This document shows, one piece after another, positions 29,501 to 39,208 of a stretch of 64,000 bases of DNA; positions within the stretch are counted from its first letter, which is position 1, and each line of letters opens with the position of its first letter. A program made the translations under genes and the position numbers. The stretch is from Novosphingobium album (ex Hu et al. 2023) (GTDB lineage: Bacteria > Pseudomonadota > Alphaproteobacteria > Sphingomonadales > Sphingomonadaceae). The notes under the pieces were generated by a model that made no database searches, was not told the origin of the DNA, and saw only the letters and a list, made by a program, of their open reading frames with translations. The stretch is from positions 1-64,000 of the forward strand of contig NZ_JALHLE010000016.1 of assembly GCF_022832385.1 (NCBI RefSeq), written 5' to 3'.

Positions 29501-29714
29501 CGCCCGGCTGGCCGAGATCGCGGGAGAGGTCCAGCGCAGCAAGGAAGGCGTGGTGCACCTGATGGCAAAGCGGGTGACCGACCGCTCGGCCCTGCTGGCG
29601 CGGCTGGACGGGACATTGCCCGCCGACCTCAAGGACGAGCGTCCCCCGGCAGCACCCCGTTCACGCCATCCGCGCAACGTGCGGATTTTGCCGCGATCGC
29701 GGGATTTTCATTAG
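26523..29714 (+). CDS. dnaE2: Error-prone DNA polymerase DnaE2 (ImuC)
   Basis: A 1063-residue C-family DNA polymerase used for SOS translesion synthesis. The N-terminal PHP domain starts AYSFLRGASHPGEMVARA. The catalytic aspartates lie in CQGRGSAANSLVCYFL...PPDIDVDFEHERREE near residues 345-380. The C-terminal OB fold (VFITIEDETGVVNALLW) and the end RSRHPRNVRILPRSRDFH are typical. The length is normal for DnaE2. It is coupled to imuB by an ATGA overlap and converges on the ATPase operon. Confidence 0.96.
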   Translation: MNVIEPVAASAYSFLRGASHPGEMVARAHALGMAGIGIADRNTVAGVVRAHVAWKQPGVRESGFRLLTGARLVFADGTPDIAAYPVDRAGWGRLTRLLTLGNRRAEKGDCLLHLPDLLGHAEGLVLIAMDGSPDLLGALKEAARHLWLAATMPRGGRDARELARRRALSSETGVPLIASNDPLYAGPECRALHDVMTCIREGTNVQAAGRKLAANAERYLKPPAEMARLFARCPEALAAGADLLSAIRFTLDDLRYEYPHEPVPPGHTPQGWLEHLVEQGGRTRFPDGLPDQYRRTLAEEYRLIRERNYAPYFLTVHDIVAYARSLDPPILCQGRGSAANSLVCYFLGVTPIDPVQEQLLFSRFLSDARDEPPDIDVDFEHERREEVIQYIYRRYGREHAGIAATVIHYRQRSAIREVGKALGMTDDVTARLSGTIWGSYGGRDELPETRLNEAGFDPANPELARLRDLVGSLLEFPRHLSQHVGGFVLTEGRLDEMVPIHNAAMPDRTFIEWDKDDIDALGLMKVDVLALGMLTCIRKSFDLMREHGLGDHVLATVPREDAATYRMLQKADSMGTFQVESRAQMSMLPRMKPKELYDLVIQVAIVRPGPIQGGMVHPYLRRRNGEEPVEFPGPPDSPDELRAVLGRTLGVPLFQEQAMKLAIVAAEFTPVEADGLRRAMATFRRHGTMPRYQEMLVEGMVRRGYQRDFAERCFEQIKGFGDYGFPESHAQAFAWLAYVSSWLKCHYPAVFTGALLNSQPMGFYAPSQLVQDARAHGVEVRPIDVGASQWDSTLEGERILRLGLRQIGGFRAEWAERLQQARAARAFADIQDLATRADLPARAMALLADADALGSLGQGRRDAGWEVRRLPPKQLSLFAAMEAPELGAEPDAALPAMPLSEEVVADYQTHRLSLKGHPMQFLRARLTGEGVLSCAGVNAAKDGARVRCAGVVLVRQRPGKGNAVFITIEDETGVVNALLWARDFEQQRRPVMAARLAEIAGEVQRSKEGVVHLMAKRVTDRSALLARLDGTLPADLKDERPPAAPRSRHPRNVRILPRSRDFH

Positions 29715-29742
29715 GAGGGAGGCGCAACTTGTCCAGCCAGTC

Positions 29743-30609
29743 TCACGTTCGCACCGCGCCCGCCAGTTCGATCAATTCCTCGGTGATCTGCTCCTGCCGC
29801 AACCGGCGTGAGGTGGCGGTCAGTTCGTCGAGTTTGCGGGCGACGTTTTCGCGCGCGGCGATCATCGCGCGCATGCGGGCGTCGTTCTCGGCGGCGTAGG
29901 ACAGGGTCACTGCCTCGCAGAGCTGGGCGAAGACATATTCGTCGGTCAGCCGCGCCAGCAGCAGCGGCGCGGGCAGGTGCACCAGCGGAGGCTGGGCGAG
30001 ATTGGCGGGCGGGAAGCGCGCGAAGTCGAAGGGGATCACGGTCTGCGCCGCCACCCGGTAAGGCGCAGTATGGGTATCGTCGGGCCGGGCGCTGACCACC
30101 ACGACGCGGCTGACCGTCCCTTCCTGAAGCCGGGCGAAGAGGCGGTCGGCAAGGCGGTTGGCGAGCGCCGCAAGCTGATCGGCATGGCCCGCCATGGCGA
30201 GGCAGTCGACCGGCTCCAGCCCGCGCTCGCGCGCAGCGCCCACGCCGCGGCTGCCGGCGATGAGCAGGTCCATCCGCTCCGTGCCGAGGGTCTCGGCGAG
30301 CGCCTGCACTTCGTCCAGGACATGGGTGTTGAAGGCGCCGACGAAGCCCTGCTCGGCGCAGAGTGCGAGGACCAGCACGCGGCCCCCCACGCCCTCGCCG
30401 CCGCCGGGCGCGGTACCGTCATCGGAATAGAGCGCCAGCGCCTGCGCAATGGCGCTGCCGATGGTCTGGGCATATTCGCGGATGCCCGCCAGCCGCGCAT
30501 TGGCCTCGCTGCTGCGCACGGCGGCGATGCCGCGCATGGCGGAGATCACCGAGGAGAGCTGGCGAACGCTGTCGATCCGGGCTTCGACATCGCTCAGCCG
30601 CTCAGCCAT
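29743..30609 (-). CDS. atpG: N-type ATPase gamma subunit
   Basis: A 288-residue rotor shaft subunit. The N-terminal helix [32 protein letters not shown] and the C-terminal helix [19 protein letters not shown]...[17 protein letters not shown] form the coiled coil expected of gamma. The start at 30609 overlaps the atpA stop by eight bases; a longer frame inside atpA is rejected. It is the last gene of the operon. It is divergent from housekeeping F-type gamma, as usual for N-ATPases. Confidence 0.9.
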   Translation of the reverse strand: MAERLSDVEARIDSVRQLSSVISAMRGIAAVRSSEANARLAGIREYAQTIGSAIAQALALYSDDGTAPGGGEGVGGRVLVLALCAEQGFVGAFNTHVLDEVQALAETLGTERMDLLIAGSRGVGAARERGLEPVDCLAMAGHADQLAALANRLADRLFARLQEGTVSRVVVVSARPDDTHTAPYRVAAQTVIPFDFARFPPANLAQPPLVHLPAPLLLARLTDEYVFAQLCEAVTLSYAAENDARMRAMIAARENVARKLDELTATSRRLRQEQITEELIELAGAVRT

Positions 30610-32143
30610 GGGCGGACCCTGCCAAAGGACCTCCAACAAGCGAGCGGACGACATTCGCCATCCGCGCCAGCGCGGCTTCATCGAGCGTCTGGCTGGCCTC
30701 GACCACCGCAACCAGATCGCTTGCCGCCGCATCGAGCGCAGGACCGATCCGGGCGCGCAGGCCGGCGATGGCCTCTGCCGGGATCGCATCGAGCACGCCG
30801 GCATCAAGCGCGGCCAGCAAGGCCACTTCGTCGGCCTGCCGCATCGGGCTGAAACGGGGCTGGGCGAGCACGGCGCGGATGCGCTCGCCGCGCGTCAGCG
30901 TCGCCTTAAAGCGCGGGTCGGAGACGCCGCCAAGGCGCGTGAACATCTCCAGTTCGAGGAACTGCGCATAGTCGAGCCTGATCCGCCCCGAGACCTGCCG
31001 CAGCGCCCGCTTCTGCGCCTTGCCGCCGACACGGCTGACCGAAAGCCCGACATCGACCGCGGGGCGCTGGTTGGCGGCGAACAGGCGGCTGTCGAGCACG
31101 ATCTGGCCGTCGGTGATCGAAATCAGGTTGGTGGGGATATAGGCCGAAAGGTTGCCCGCGTCGGTTTCGGCAATCGGCAGCGCGGTGAGCGATCCGCCGC
31201 CCAGCTCGGGCGAGAGGCGCGCTGCGCGTTCGAGCAGGCGGGCGTGGAGGTAGAAGATATCGCCCGGATAGGCCTCGCGCCCCGGCGGCTCGCGGGTGAG
31301 CAGTGCCAGCTCGCGGTGGGTGGCCGCATGGCGGGTGAGATCGTCGATCACGATCAGCGCGTGCTGGCCCTTGTCGCGGAAATACTCGGCCATGGTGAAG
31401 CCCGCGAAAGGCGCGAGCCATTGCAGCCCCGGCGCCTCTGCAGCCGAGGCCACGACGAAGATGCAGCGTTCAGGCGCGCCGTGGGCCTTCACCGCCTCGA
31501 TAGCCCGGTCGATCGCGCTCGCCCGCTGGCCCACCGCGACATAGACGCAAAAGAGGTCCGAATTCTTCTGGTTGATGATCGCATCGAGCGCGACCGAAGT
31601 CTTGCCGGTGGCGCGGTCGCCGATGATCAGTTCGCGCTGGCCGCGCCCGAGCGCGAAGAGGGCATCGACCACCAGCACGCCGGTCTCGACCGGCTGCGAG
31701 ACCAGATCGCGCTCGATGATCGCGGGAGCCGGGCGCTCGACTGGCAGGCGGGCGGTCTCGACAATCGGATCGCCCCCGTCGAGCGGACGGCCGAGCGGGT
31801 CGACCACGCGGCCGAGCAGCCCTTCGCCCACCGGCACGCGCACCACTTCGCCGGTGCCCGAGACGCGCATCCCCGCCTCGATCCCGGCGGCATTGTCGAG
31901 AATGACCGCGCTGATCGCATCGGCATCGAGCGTGAGCGCCAGCCCCATCTCGCCACCCGCGAAACGCAGTTGTTCGTTGAGGCGGACATTGGGCAGGCCG
32001 GAGATGCGGGCAATGCCATCGGCCACTTCCTCCACCACGCCGAAGGTCTCGGCATGGGGCGTGAGGTCGATGTCCCTGAGACGCTCGCGCCCCTGCTCCA
32101 GCCAGCGTGTACCGAGGTCTTCCGGGAAGGCCGCGTCATCCAT
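30602..32143 (-). CDS. atpA: N-type ATPase alpha subunit
   Basis: A 513-residue non-catalytic nucleotide-binding subunit. Walker A is GDRATGKTS near residue 176, and Walker B is [12 protein letters not shown] near 265. [34 protein letters not shown] is the conserved alpha segment. It overlaps atpF by eight bases upstream and atpG by eight downstream. Confidence 0.94.
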   Translation of the reverse strand: MDDAAFPEDLGTRWLEQGRERLRDIDLTPHAETFGVVEEVADGIARISGLPNVRLNEQLRFAGGEMGLALTLDADAISAVILDNAAGIEAGMRVSGTGEVVRVPVGEGLLGRVVDPLGRPLDGGDPIVETARLPVERPAPAIIERDLVSQPVETGVLVVDALFALGRGQRELIIGDRATGKTSVALDAIINQKNSDLFCVYVAVGQRASAIDRAIEAVKAHGAPERCIFVVASAAEAPGLQWLAPFAGFTMAEYFRDKGQHALIVIDDLTRHAATHRELALLTREPPGREAYPGDIFYLHARLLERAARLSPELGGGSLTALPIAETDAGNLSAYIPTNLISITDGQIVLDSRLFAANQRPAVDVGLSVSRVGGKAQKRALRQVSGRIRLDYAQFLELEMFTRLGGVSDPRFKATLTRGERIRAVLAQPRFSPMRQADEVALLAALDAGVLDAIPAEAIAGLRARIGPALDAAASDLVAVVEASQTLDEAALARMANVVRSLVGGPLAGSAHG

Positions 32144-32876
32144 CCGGGTTATCCAGCTTTGCGGTCACGCGGTCGAGATCCGCGCGCAGGTTGACGTCGA
32201 GCACGGCCATGCCGCCGCTCAGCCGCAGCCCCGCGATCAGGGCGGGATCGGCGTCGAAAGTCAGAGATGCCTCATGCCCCAGCGCCCGGCTGATCGCCTC
32301 GTGCGCGGCGGCCTTGTCTTGGTCGCCGAGCGGACGGGCGCTGAGCAGATGCGCGGACTCGGCCGATGTGGCGAGCGCTTCGCGCGTCGTTTCGGGCAGC
32401 GCGGACAGGGCCTGTCCCAGTTCGGGCAGGAACGCGGAGAGCGGCAGCTTCGCGCCCGGCCCTTCGAGCAGGCGCGCGGCCATGTCGGCGGCGAGTTCGT
32501 TGGCATGGCGGGCCATCTGCGCCTCGGCCTGCCCGCGTGCATGGGTGATCGCCATTTCGGCATCGGCGCGCTGGCGCTGCACCTCGGCATGGGCGGCCTC
32601 GACCAGCTTGGCGCGCTGGCCTTCGGCTTCCTTGCGCGCGGCGTCTAGCGCCGCTTCGCGCGCGGCAATCGTGCGGTCACGCTCGGCCTCGGCGTCGCGG
32701 ATCGCGGCTTCCGCCTTGTCCTGCGCGGCCTTGGCATCGTCGAGCAGGGCATTCGCCGCCGCCTGCCGGTCGGCCACGACTTTCGCCATGGGGCGGAAGA
32801 AGAACCGCCCCAGAAGCCAGAGCAGCACCACCAGATTGATGGTCTGCAGGCCGATCGTCCACCAGTCGATGCGCAT
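32136..32876 (-). CDS. atpF: N-type ATPase b subunit with delta-like C-terminus
   Basis: A 246-residue stator subunit, much longer than a typical b (about 160). A single N-terminal membrane helix is followed by an Ala/Glu/Arg-rich coiled coil (about 30-160). The final segment, [34 protein letters not shown], resembles the C-terminus of the delta subunit. No separate delta gene is present, consistent with the N-ATPase family. It lies 18 bases after atpE. Confidence 0.9.
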   Translation of the reverse strand: MRIDWWTIGLQTINLVVLLWLLGRFFFRPMAKVVADRQAAANALLDDAKAAQDKAEAAIRDAEAERDRTIAAREAALDAARKEAEGQRAKLVEAAHAEVQRQRADAEMAITHARGQAEAQMARHANELAADMAARLLEGPGAKLPLSAFLPELGQALSALPETTREALATSAESAHLLSARPLGDQDKAAAHEAISRALGHEASLTFDADPALIAGLRLSGGMAVLDVNLRADLDRVTAKLDNPDG

Positions 32877-32894
32877 GGAGAGTGCGCCCCCGCC

Positions 32895-33137
32895 TTACTT
32901 CACGAAGGGATTGGCGAAGAGCACCAAGAGCGCAACCACCAGGCAGTAGATCGCCATGGTTTCGATCATGGCCAGGCCCACGAAGAGCGTGCGCGAGATC
33001 GTGCCCGCCGATTCCGGCTGCCGGGCAATGGCATCGAGCGCGGCGGCGACGGCGCGCCCTTCGCCAAGCCCCGGCCCCAGCGCACCGAAAGACACGGCGA
33101 TGGCCGCCGAGAGCACGCTGATTTCTTCAACTGTCAT
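32895..33137 (-). CDS. atpE: N-type ATPase c subunit with Na+-type ligands
   Basis: An 80-residue double-helix proteolipid of the rotor ring. Helix 1 has GPGLGEG with Glu26 at the place of the Gln32 ligand of the Ilyobacter Na+ ring, and helix 2 has the pair Glu59-Thr60 (MIETMAIY) equivalent to Glu65-Ser66. These residues are the sodium signature described for N-ATPases. The stop is 18 bases before atpF, and the start of this gene overlaps the atpB end by four bases. Confidence 0.93.
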   Translation of the reverse strand: MTVEEISVLSAAIAVSFGALGPGLGEGRAVAAALDAIARQPESAGTISRTLFVGLAMIETMAIYCLVVALLVLFANPFVK

Positions 33138-33826
33138 GAAGCACTCCGTTCAGGGGAACCGGCGTCGCGGCCTTCGCTGACCGCGGCGCCGATGAAGACG
33201 CAGCCAAGAATGGCAAAGATATAGGCCTGCACCGCGCCCGTCAGCAGATCGAGCGCCATCAGCGGGATCGGCACCAGCAGCCCGGCGAGCGAGAGCATGA
33301 TGCCGATCACGAAGACGCCGCTCATCACATTGCCGAACAGGCGGATGATCAGGCTGAACGTGCGGGTGATCTGCTCGACCAAGTTGAGCGGGATCATGAT
33401 CCATGTCGGCTCGGCGAAAGTCTTGAGGTAGCCCACCAGCCCGTTCGAACGCACGCCGTGGTAGATCGTCGCGACGAAGACCAAGAGCGCGAGCGCCGCA
33501 TCCGTTTCCAGATGCGCGGTCGGCGGCTCGACGCCGGGCAGCGCGCCGGACCAGTTGGCGATCAGCACGAAGAGGAAGATCGTGCCGATCAACACCCGGT
33601 AAGGCGCGGGATCGGACTGCACGACATCGCGGATCTGGTCGTCGAGGGCGCCGGTGATGAGTTCCGCCACGGCCTGCACCTTGCCCGGCCGCTGTGTGAG
33701 GCTGCGCTTCAGCAGGAGCGCGCCGAGCACCATCAAGGCCATGATCGCCCAGGTCGCGACGACCGGCTGGGTCACGGGCACCGGGCCGATGTGGAATACG
33801 GGCTCGACGACGAGCGGCGAGTTCAT
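33134..33826 (-). CDS. atpB: N-type ATPase a subunit
   Basis: A 230-residue membrane stator subunit with about five helices that forms the ion half-channels. The essential arginine is in [13 protein letters not shown]. The start overlaps the atpR stop by four bases and its end overlaps atpE by four. It is shorter at the N-terminus than proteobacterial housekeeping a subunits. Confidence 0.93.
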   Translation of the reverse strand: MNSPLVVEPVFHIGPVPVTQPVVATWAIMALMVLGALLLKRSLTQRPGKVQAVAELITGALDDQIRDVVQSDPAPYRVLIGTIFLFVLIANWSGALPGVEPPTAHLETDAALALLVFVATIYHGVRSNGLVGYLKTFAEPTWIMIPLNLVEQITRTFSLIIRLFGNVMSGVFVIGIMLSLAGLLVPIPLMALDLLTGAVQAYIFAILGCVFIGAAVSEGRDAGSPERSAS

Positions 33827-34104
33827 GGCTCCCTCCGTGTGCGGCGCAGCACCACGGCGCGGGCAATGACGATGCCCAGCGCGCCTGCCAGCAGGGGGAT
33901 GGCCCCCAGCTTTACCAGTCCGAACAGCACCGCCACCATGACCGCCATGCGCAGGAAGTGCACCGTCAGCGCGCGGGTCGTGCGCCCGGCCAGATAGTCT
34001 TCGCTGACCGAGGCCAGCGTGCCGAAGTGCACGAAGCCCAGCACGAGTCCGAGCAGCAGCGCGCCGGTGGCTTCAAGCCAGACCAAGGGTTCGAGCCCCA
34101 TCAT
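33823..34104 (-). CDS. atpR: N-type ATPase accessory membrane protein AtpR
   Basis: A 93-residue membrane protein with about three helices, the small AtpR peculiar to N-ATPase operons; as I recall the family has conserved charged residues in the membrane thought to help c-ring assembly or ion specificity. The start at 34104 is chosen because it overlaps the atpQ stop as ATGA; a start eight codons earlier is possible. Position between atpQ and atpB is diagnostic. Confidence 0.88.
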   Translation of the reverse strand: MMGLEPLVWLEATGALLLGLVLGFVHFGTLASVSEDYLAGRTTRALTVHFLRMAVMVAVLFGLVKLGAIPLLAGALGIVIARAVVLRRTRREP

Positions 34105-34375
34105 ATCCCCCGGTGCATCCAGCGCCATGCCAGCACGAACCCGATCACTGCCCCCACCATCAGCGCCGGTGCCGAAAAGAAGATGCCGGTGCCGAAATGA
34201 TGATCGAGCCAGCGCCCCACGACCAGCATCGCGAGGATCGGCAGAACTACCATCCAGCCAAGCACACCGATCTGCCCGAAACGCCTGCCAAGCGAAGGCT
34301 CCGGATCGGCGCGCCCGGCCTTCTCCCGCTCCGATGCACGGCGTGCGGCTTCGGCCATGGGGTCAAGATCGGCGG

Positions 34376-34379
<4 letters not shown>
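34101..34379 (-). CDS. atpQ: N-type ATPase AtpQ (AtpI-like) membrane protein
   Basis: A 92-residue protein with a charged N-terminal third and two membrane helices. SLGRRFGQIGVLGWMVVLPILAMLVVGRWLD and the FSAPALMVGAVIGFVLAWRW end match the AtpI/AtpQ family, which helps F-type rotor assembly. It has ATGA overlaps with atpC and atpR on either side. Confidence 0.88.
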
Positions 34380-36303
<1,924 letters not shown>

Positions 36304-36365
36304 TCAACAGGATGAAATGTCCCATCCATCCGAATGAAACCATGGCATTTTCGAATTCCCGCTCT

Positions 36366-36391
36366 TTCGCTTCGGCGGACAATCGGGTTAC
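36366..36391 (-). promoter_or_regulatory. SigF-type promoter motif upstream of the N-ATPase operon
   Basis: On the minus strand GTAACC (36386-36391), exactly 16 bases, then CGAA (36366-36369), the same spacing and boxes as the two bufferin promoters. It is intergenic, faces atpD and is 111 bases from its start. The TGACG extension of the bufferin promoters is not conserved. Function is unproven. Confidence 0.5.
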
Positions 36392-36510
36392 AAATCATTC
36401 GCGTGTCAGCATGGTGACAGAGACCCGGCGCTAGGCTCTTTTCTTGCAGCCTTTACCGATGGGGCTCGCTTCTGCGGGCCGTGGCCTTTTGATTGAGCGG
36501 AGTTTGCCCC

Positions 36511-38247
36511 TTGCGCCGAATTTTCCTCCTTGCCGGTTCCGCCTGTCTGGCACTGGCTTCCGTCACCGGCGCGTTGCCTGCCCTGTCTCCCGCGACAGCC
36601 AAGGCGCCAGCCGCAGCCGAGGCCTCCACGCAGTCCGGCTTTGCCCGCCATGTCATGGTCGCCGCTGCCAATCCGCTGGCAACGCAGACTGGTGTGGACG
36701 TGCTCAAAAAGGGCGGCTCGGCCATCGATGCGGCCGTGGCGATCCAGGCCGTTCTGGGACTTGTCGAGCCGCAAAGCTCCGGCCTCGGCGGCGGCTCGTT
36801 CATGATCTACTACGACGCAAAGACGCATAAGGTCACCGCCTATGACGGGCGCGAGAAGGCGCCGATGGGGGCGACCAACCGCCTTTTCGTCGACGATAGC
36901 GGCAAGCCGATCCCGTTCTTCGACGCGGTGCTGGGGGGCATTTCGACCGGCGTGCCCGGCGCCATCGCCATGCTCGACATGGCGCATCACGACCATGGCA
37001 AGCTGCCCTGGGCCGATCTGTTCAAGCCTGCGGAAAAGCTGGCATCGGACGGTTTCATCGTCAGTCCGCGCCTTGCCGGGATGATCACGCTCAAGCAGGC
37101 GCCGCAACCTTCCGCGCCCGATGCCAGGCGCTATTTCACCAAGCCGGACGGTACCCCTTATGCCGCAGGCGATCTGCTCAGGAACCCGGCCTATGCCCGC
37201 ACCCTTCAGCTTATCGCAAAGTACGGTGCCTCGGGCCTGCTGACCGGGCCGGTCGCACAGGACATCGTCAATCGCGTGCATGAAGGTCCCCGGCCCAGCA
37301 CGCTGACGCTGGCCGACCTCGCCGCCTACCGTCCGGTCAAGCGGGACGCGCTGTGCGCGCCGTATCTCACTTATGTCGTCTGCACTCCGCCGGCGCCTTC
37401 GGGCGGGCCGGGCCTGCAGATCGCACTGGGCATCCTCGGCCAGACTGACATCGCGAAACGCGGGCCGGGCGATGCCACGGCCTGGTACGAGTTCGCGCAG
37501 GCCAGCCGTCTCGCCTATGCCGACCGTGACCGCTACGTGGGTGACCCGGCGTTCGTGAAAGTGCCGGTCGAAGGCCTGCTCGACCCCGCCTACCTCAAGA
37601 CGCGCGCTGCCCTGATCGGCGAAAAGGCCGGACCAGTGACCTTCGGCATGCCCGAAGGTGCCCCCGAAGTCGGGCCGGACGCCACCGCGGAACCGGGCGG
37701 CACCAGCCACTTCGTGATCGTCGATGCGCAGGGCAATGTCGTCTCGATGACGACCACGGTCGAAAGCATCTTCGGTTCGGGCCGCATGGTCGACGGGTTC
37801 TTCCTCAACAACCAGCTGACCGATTTCTCGTTCTCCCCCAACGACAGCGACGGAACGCCCGCCGCCAATGCCCCCGCGCCCGGCAAGCGCCCGCGTTCGA
37901 GCATGGCGCCCGCCATCGTGCTGACGCCCGGCGGCAAGTTCGTCGCGGCTGCGGGATCGCCGGGTGGTTCCGCGATTCAGGCCTATAATCTCAAGGTCCT
38001 GGTGGCGCTGCTGGGCTGGAAGATGAGCCCGCAGGACGCCGTGTCGCTCCCCAATCTCGTGGCCAAGGGCGACCGCTACGGCGCCGATCTGTTCCCCGAG
38101 CCGATCATGCAGGCGCTGGCAGAGCGTGGCATGCCGCTTTCGACGGCGCGTGGCGAGAACTCCGGGTTGCAGGCGATCATCGTCAAGAACGGCGGGTACG
38201 AAGGCGGCGCCGATCCCCGCCGCGAAGGCACTGCGCGAGGGTTCTAG
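36511..38247 (+). CDS. ggt: Gamma-glutamyltransferase
   Basis: A 578-residue periplasmic Ntn-hydrolase precursor that cleaves gamma-glutamyl bonds such as in glutathione. There is a signal peptide, the conserved GGSAIDAAVAIQAVLGLVEPQSSGLGGG, the autocleavage threonine in GGTSHFVIVDAQGNVVSMTTT (near residue 398) and the C-terminal GSPGGSAI. The start is taken as TTG at 36511, which has a GGAG site nine bases upstream; a TTG at 36493 adds six residues. Its last four bases overlap the end of the opposing LysR gene. Confidence 0.93.
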   Translation: MRRIFLLAGSACLALASVTGALPALSPATAKAPAAAEASTQSGFARHVMVAAANPLATQTGVDVLKKGGSAIDAAVAIQAVLGLVEPQSSGLGGGSFMIYYDAKTHKVTAYDGREKAPMGATNRLFVDDSGKPIPFFDAVLGGISTGVPGAIAMLDMAHHDHGKLPWADLFKPAEKLASDGFIVSPRLAGMITLKQAPQPSAPDARRYFTKPDGTPYAAGDLLRNPAYARTLQLIAKYGASGLLTGPVAQDIVNRVHEGPRPSTLTLADLAAYRPVKRDALCAPYLTYVVCTPPAPSGGPGLQIALGILGQTDIAKRGPGDATAWYEFAQASRLAYADRDRYVGDPAFVKVPVEGLLDPAYLKTRAALIGEKAGPVTFGMPEGAPEVGPDATAEPGGTSHFVIVDAQGNVVSMTTTVESIFGSGRMVDGFFLNNQLTDFSFSPNDSDGTPAANAPAPGKRPRSSMAPAIVLTPGGKFVAAAGSPGGSAIQAYNLKVLVALLGWKMSPQDAVSLPNLVAKGDRYGADLFPEPIMQALAERGMPLSTARGENSGLQAIIVKNGGYEGGADPRREGTARGF

Positions 38248-39110
38248 ACCCACCCCCGTACCACCTGCCGGGCAAGATCGGCAACGGTCCGCGCGGCCGG
38301 CGAACGCGTGCGCCCGGCGAGCGTGATGATGCAGATACGGCTCTTGGCAAGCGCCAGGCCTTCGACATTCAGCGCTATCAGGCGGCCATTAGCGAGATCG
38401 TCCTCCACAAACGCCGGAGCTGTCGTCCAGGTGCAATCAGAGTGCAGGACGGTTTCCCGCAGAACATAGTAGTTGTCGCATATGAACGTCCCGGCGTCGG
38501 CCTTGCCCATGTTCAACCGGACCGGGCGGGCCGCCGGATAAGCTGCGAGGTCTTCGGGCGTTACCCGGTCCTTCCGGGCCAGCGGGTGACCGGCTCTAGC
38601 CACATGAGCCAGGTCGAGAAAGGCGATTTCCTCGATGGCGATGCCGTGGGCGTCCGCCAATTGCCAGTCATTGCCGATGATCATTTCAATGGAATCGTCG
38701 TAAAGGCTGGCCAGCAGATCCACCGGAGACTTGATGACAGTCGCGATTTCCAGATTGGGACTCGATGACAGCAGACTGCCGCTCAGGCGCGGCAGCAACA
38801 GACTGGCCACCAGCGGCCCGATCCCGAACGCAACCCTTCCTGCAGCTCCCTGCGCATAGAGCTGCAAATTGCGCGTCAATTCATCCGCGCTGCGGAGCAG
38901 CGACCGCGCTTCTGCCACCACGAATTCCCCGGCCGGCGTGATGGTCACACCCCCGCGCCCGCGATCGAACAGTTTGAGACCGTGCCGGTTTTCGAAGGCT
39001 GCTATACTCCGGCTGAGTGCAGGCTGGGTAATGTTTTGCTGCTCGGCCGCGCGCGAGAAGCTCAGCGTGTCGGCGACAGCAACGATGTGGCGAAGGCGGG
39101 CAATGTCCAT
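38244..39110 (-). CDS. LysR-family transcriptional regulator
   Basis: A 288-residue LTTR. The winged helix DIARLRHIVAVADTLSFSRAAEQQNITQPALSRSI opens the protein, followed by a periplasmic-binding-type effector domain. The start at 39110 gives the normal LysR N-terminus; an ATG six codons earlier (39128) also exists. It is divergent from the arylsulfatase with a 98-base gap, so it probably controls that gene and itself. The inducer is unknown. Confidence 0.88.
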   Translation of the reverse strand: MDIARLRHIVAVADTLSFSRAAEQQNITQPALSRSIAAFENRHGLKLFDRGRGGVTITPAGEFVVAEARSLLRSADELTRNLQLYAQGAAGRVAFGIGPLVASLLLPRLSGSLLSSSPNLEIATVIKSPVDLLASLYDDSIEMIIGNDWQLADAHGIAIEEIAFLDLAHVARAGHPLARKDRVTPEDLAAYPAARPVRLNMGKADAGTFICDNYYVLRETVLHSDCTWTTAPAFVEDDLANGRLIALNVEGLALAKSRICIITLAGRTRSPAARTVADLARQVVRGWV

Positions 39111-39208
39111 TGCATGCGCGTACAGCATGAAATGATAACTTCATATGCATTGGACGTCATGTTTCTACGCCTTATCCTGCGCCCGACCAAATGGGAGAGG
39201 ATTTTCAC

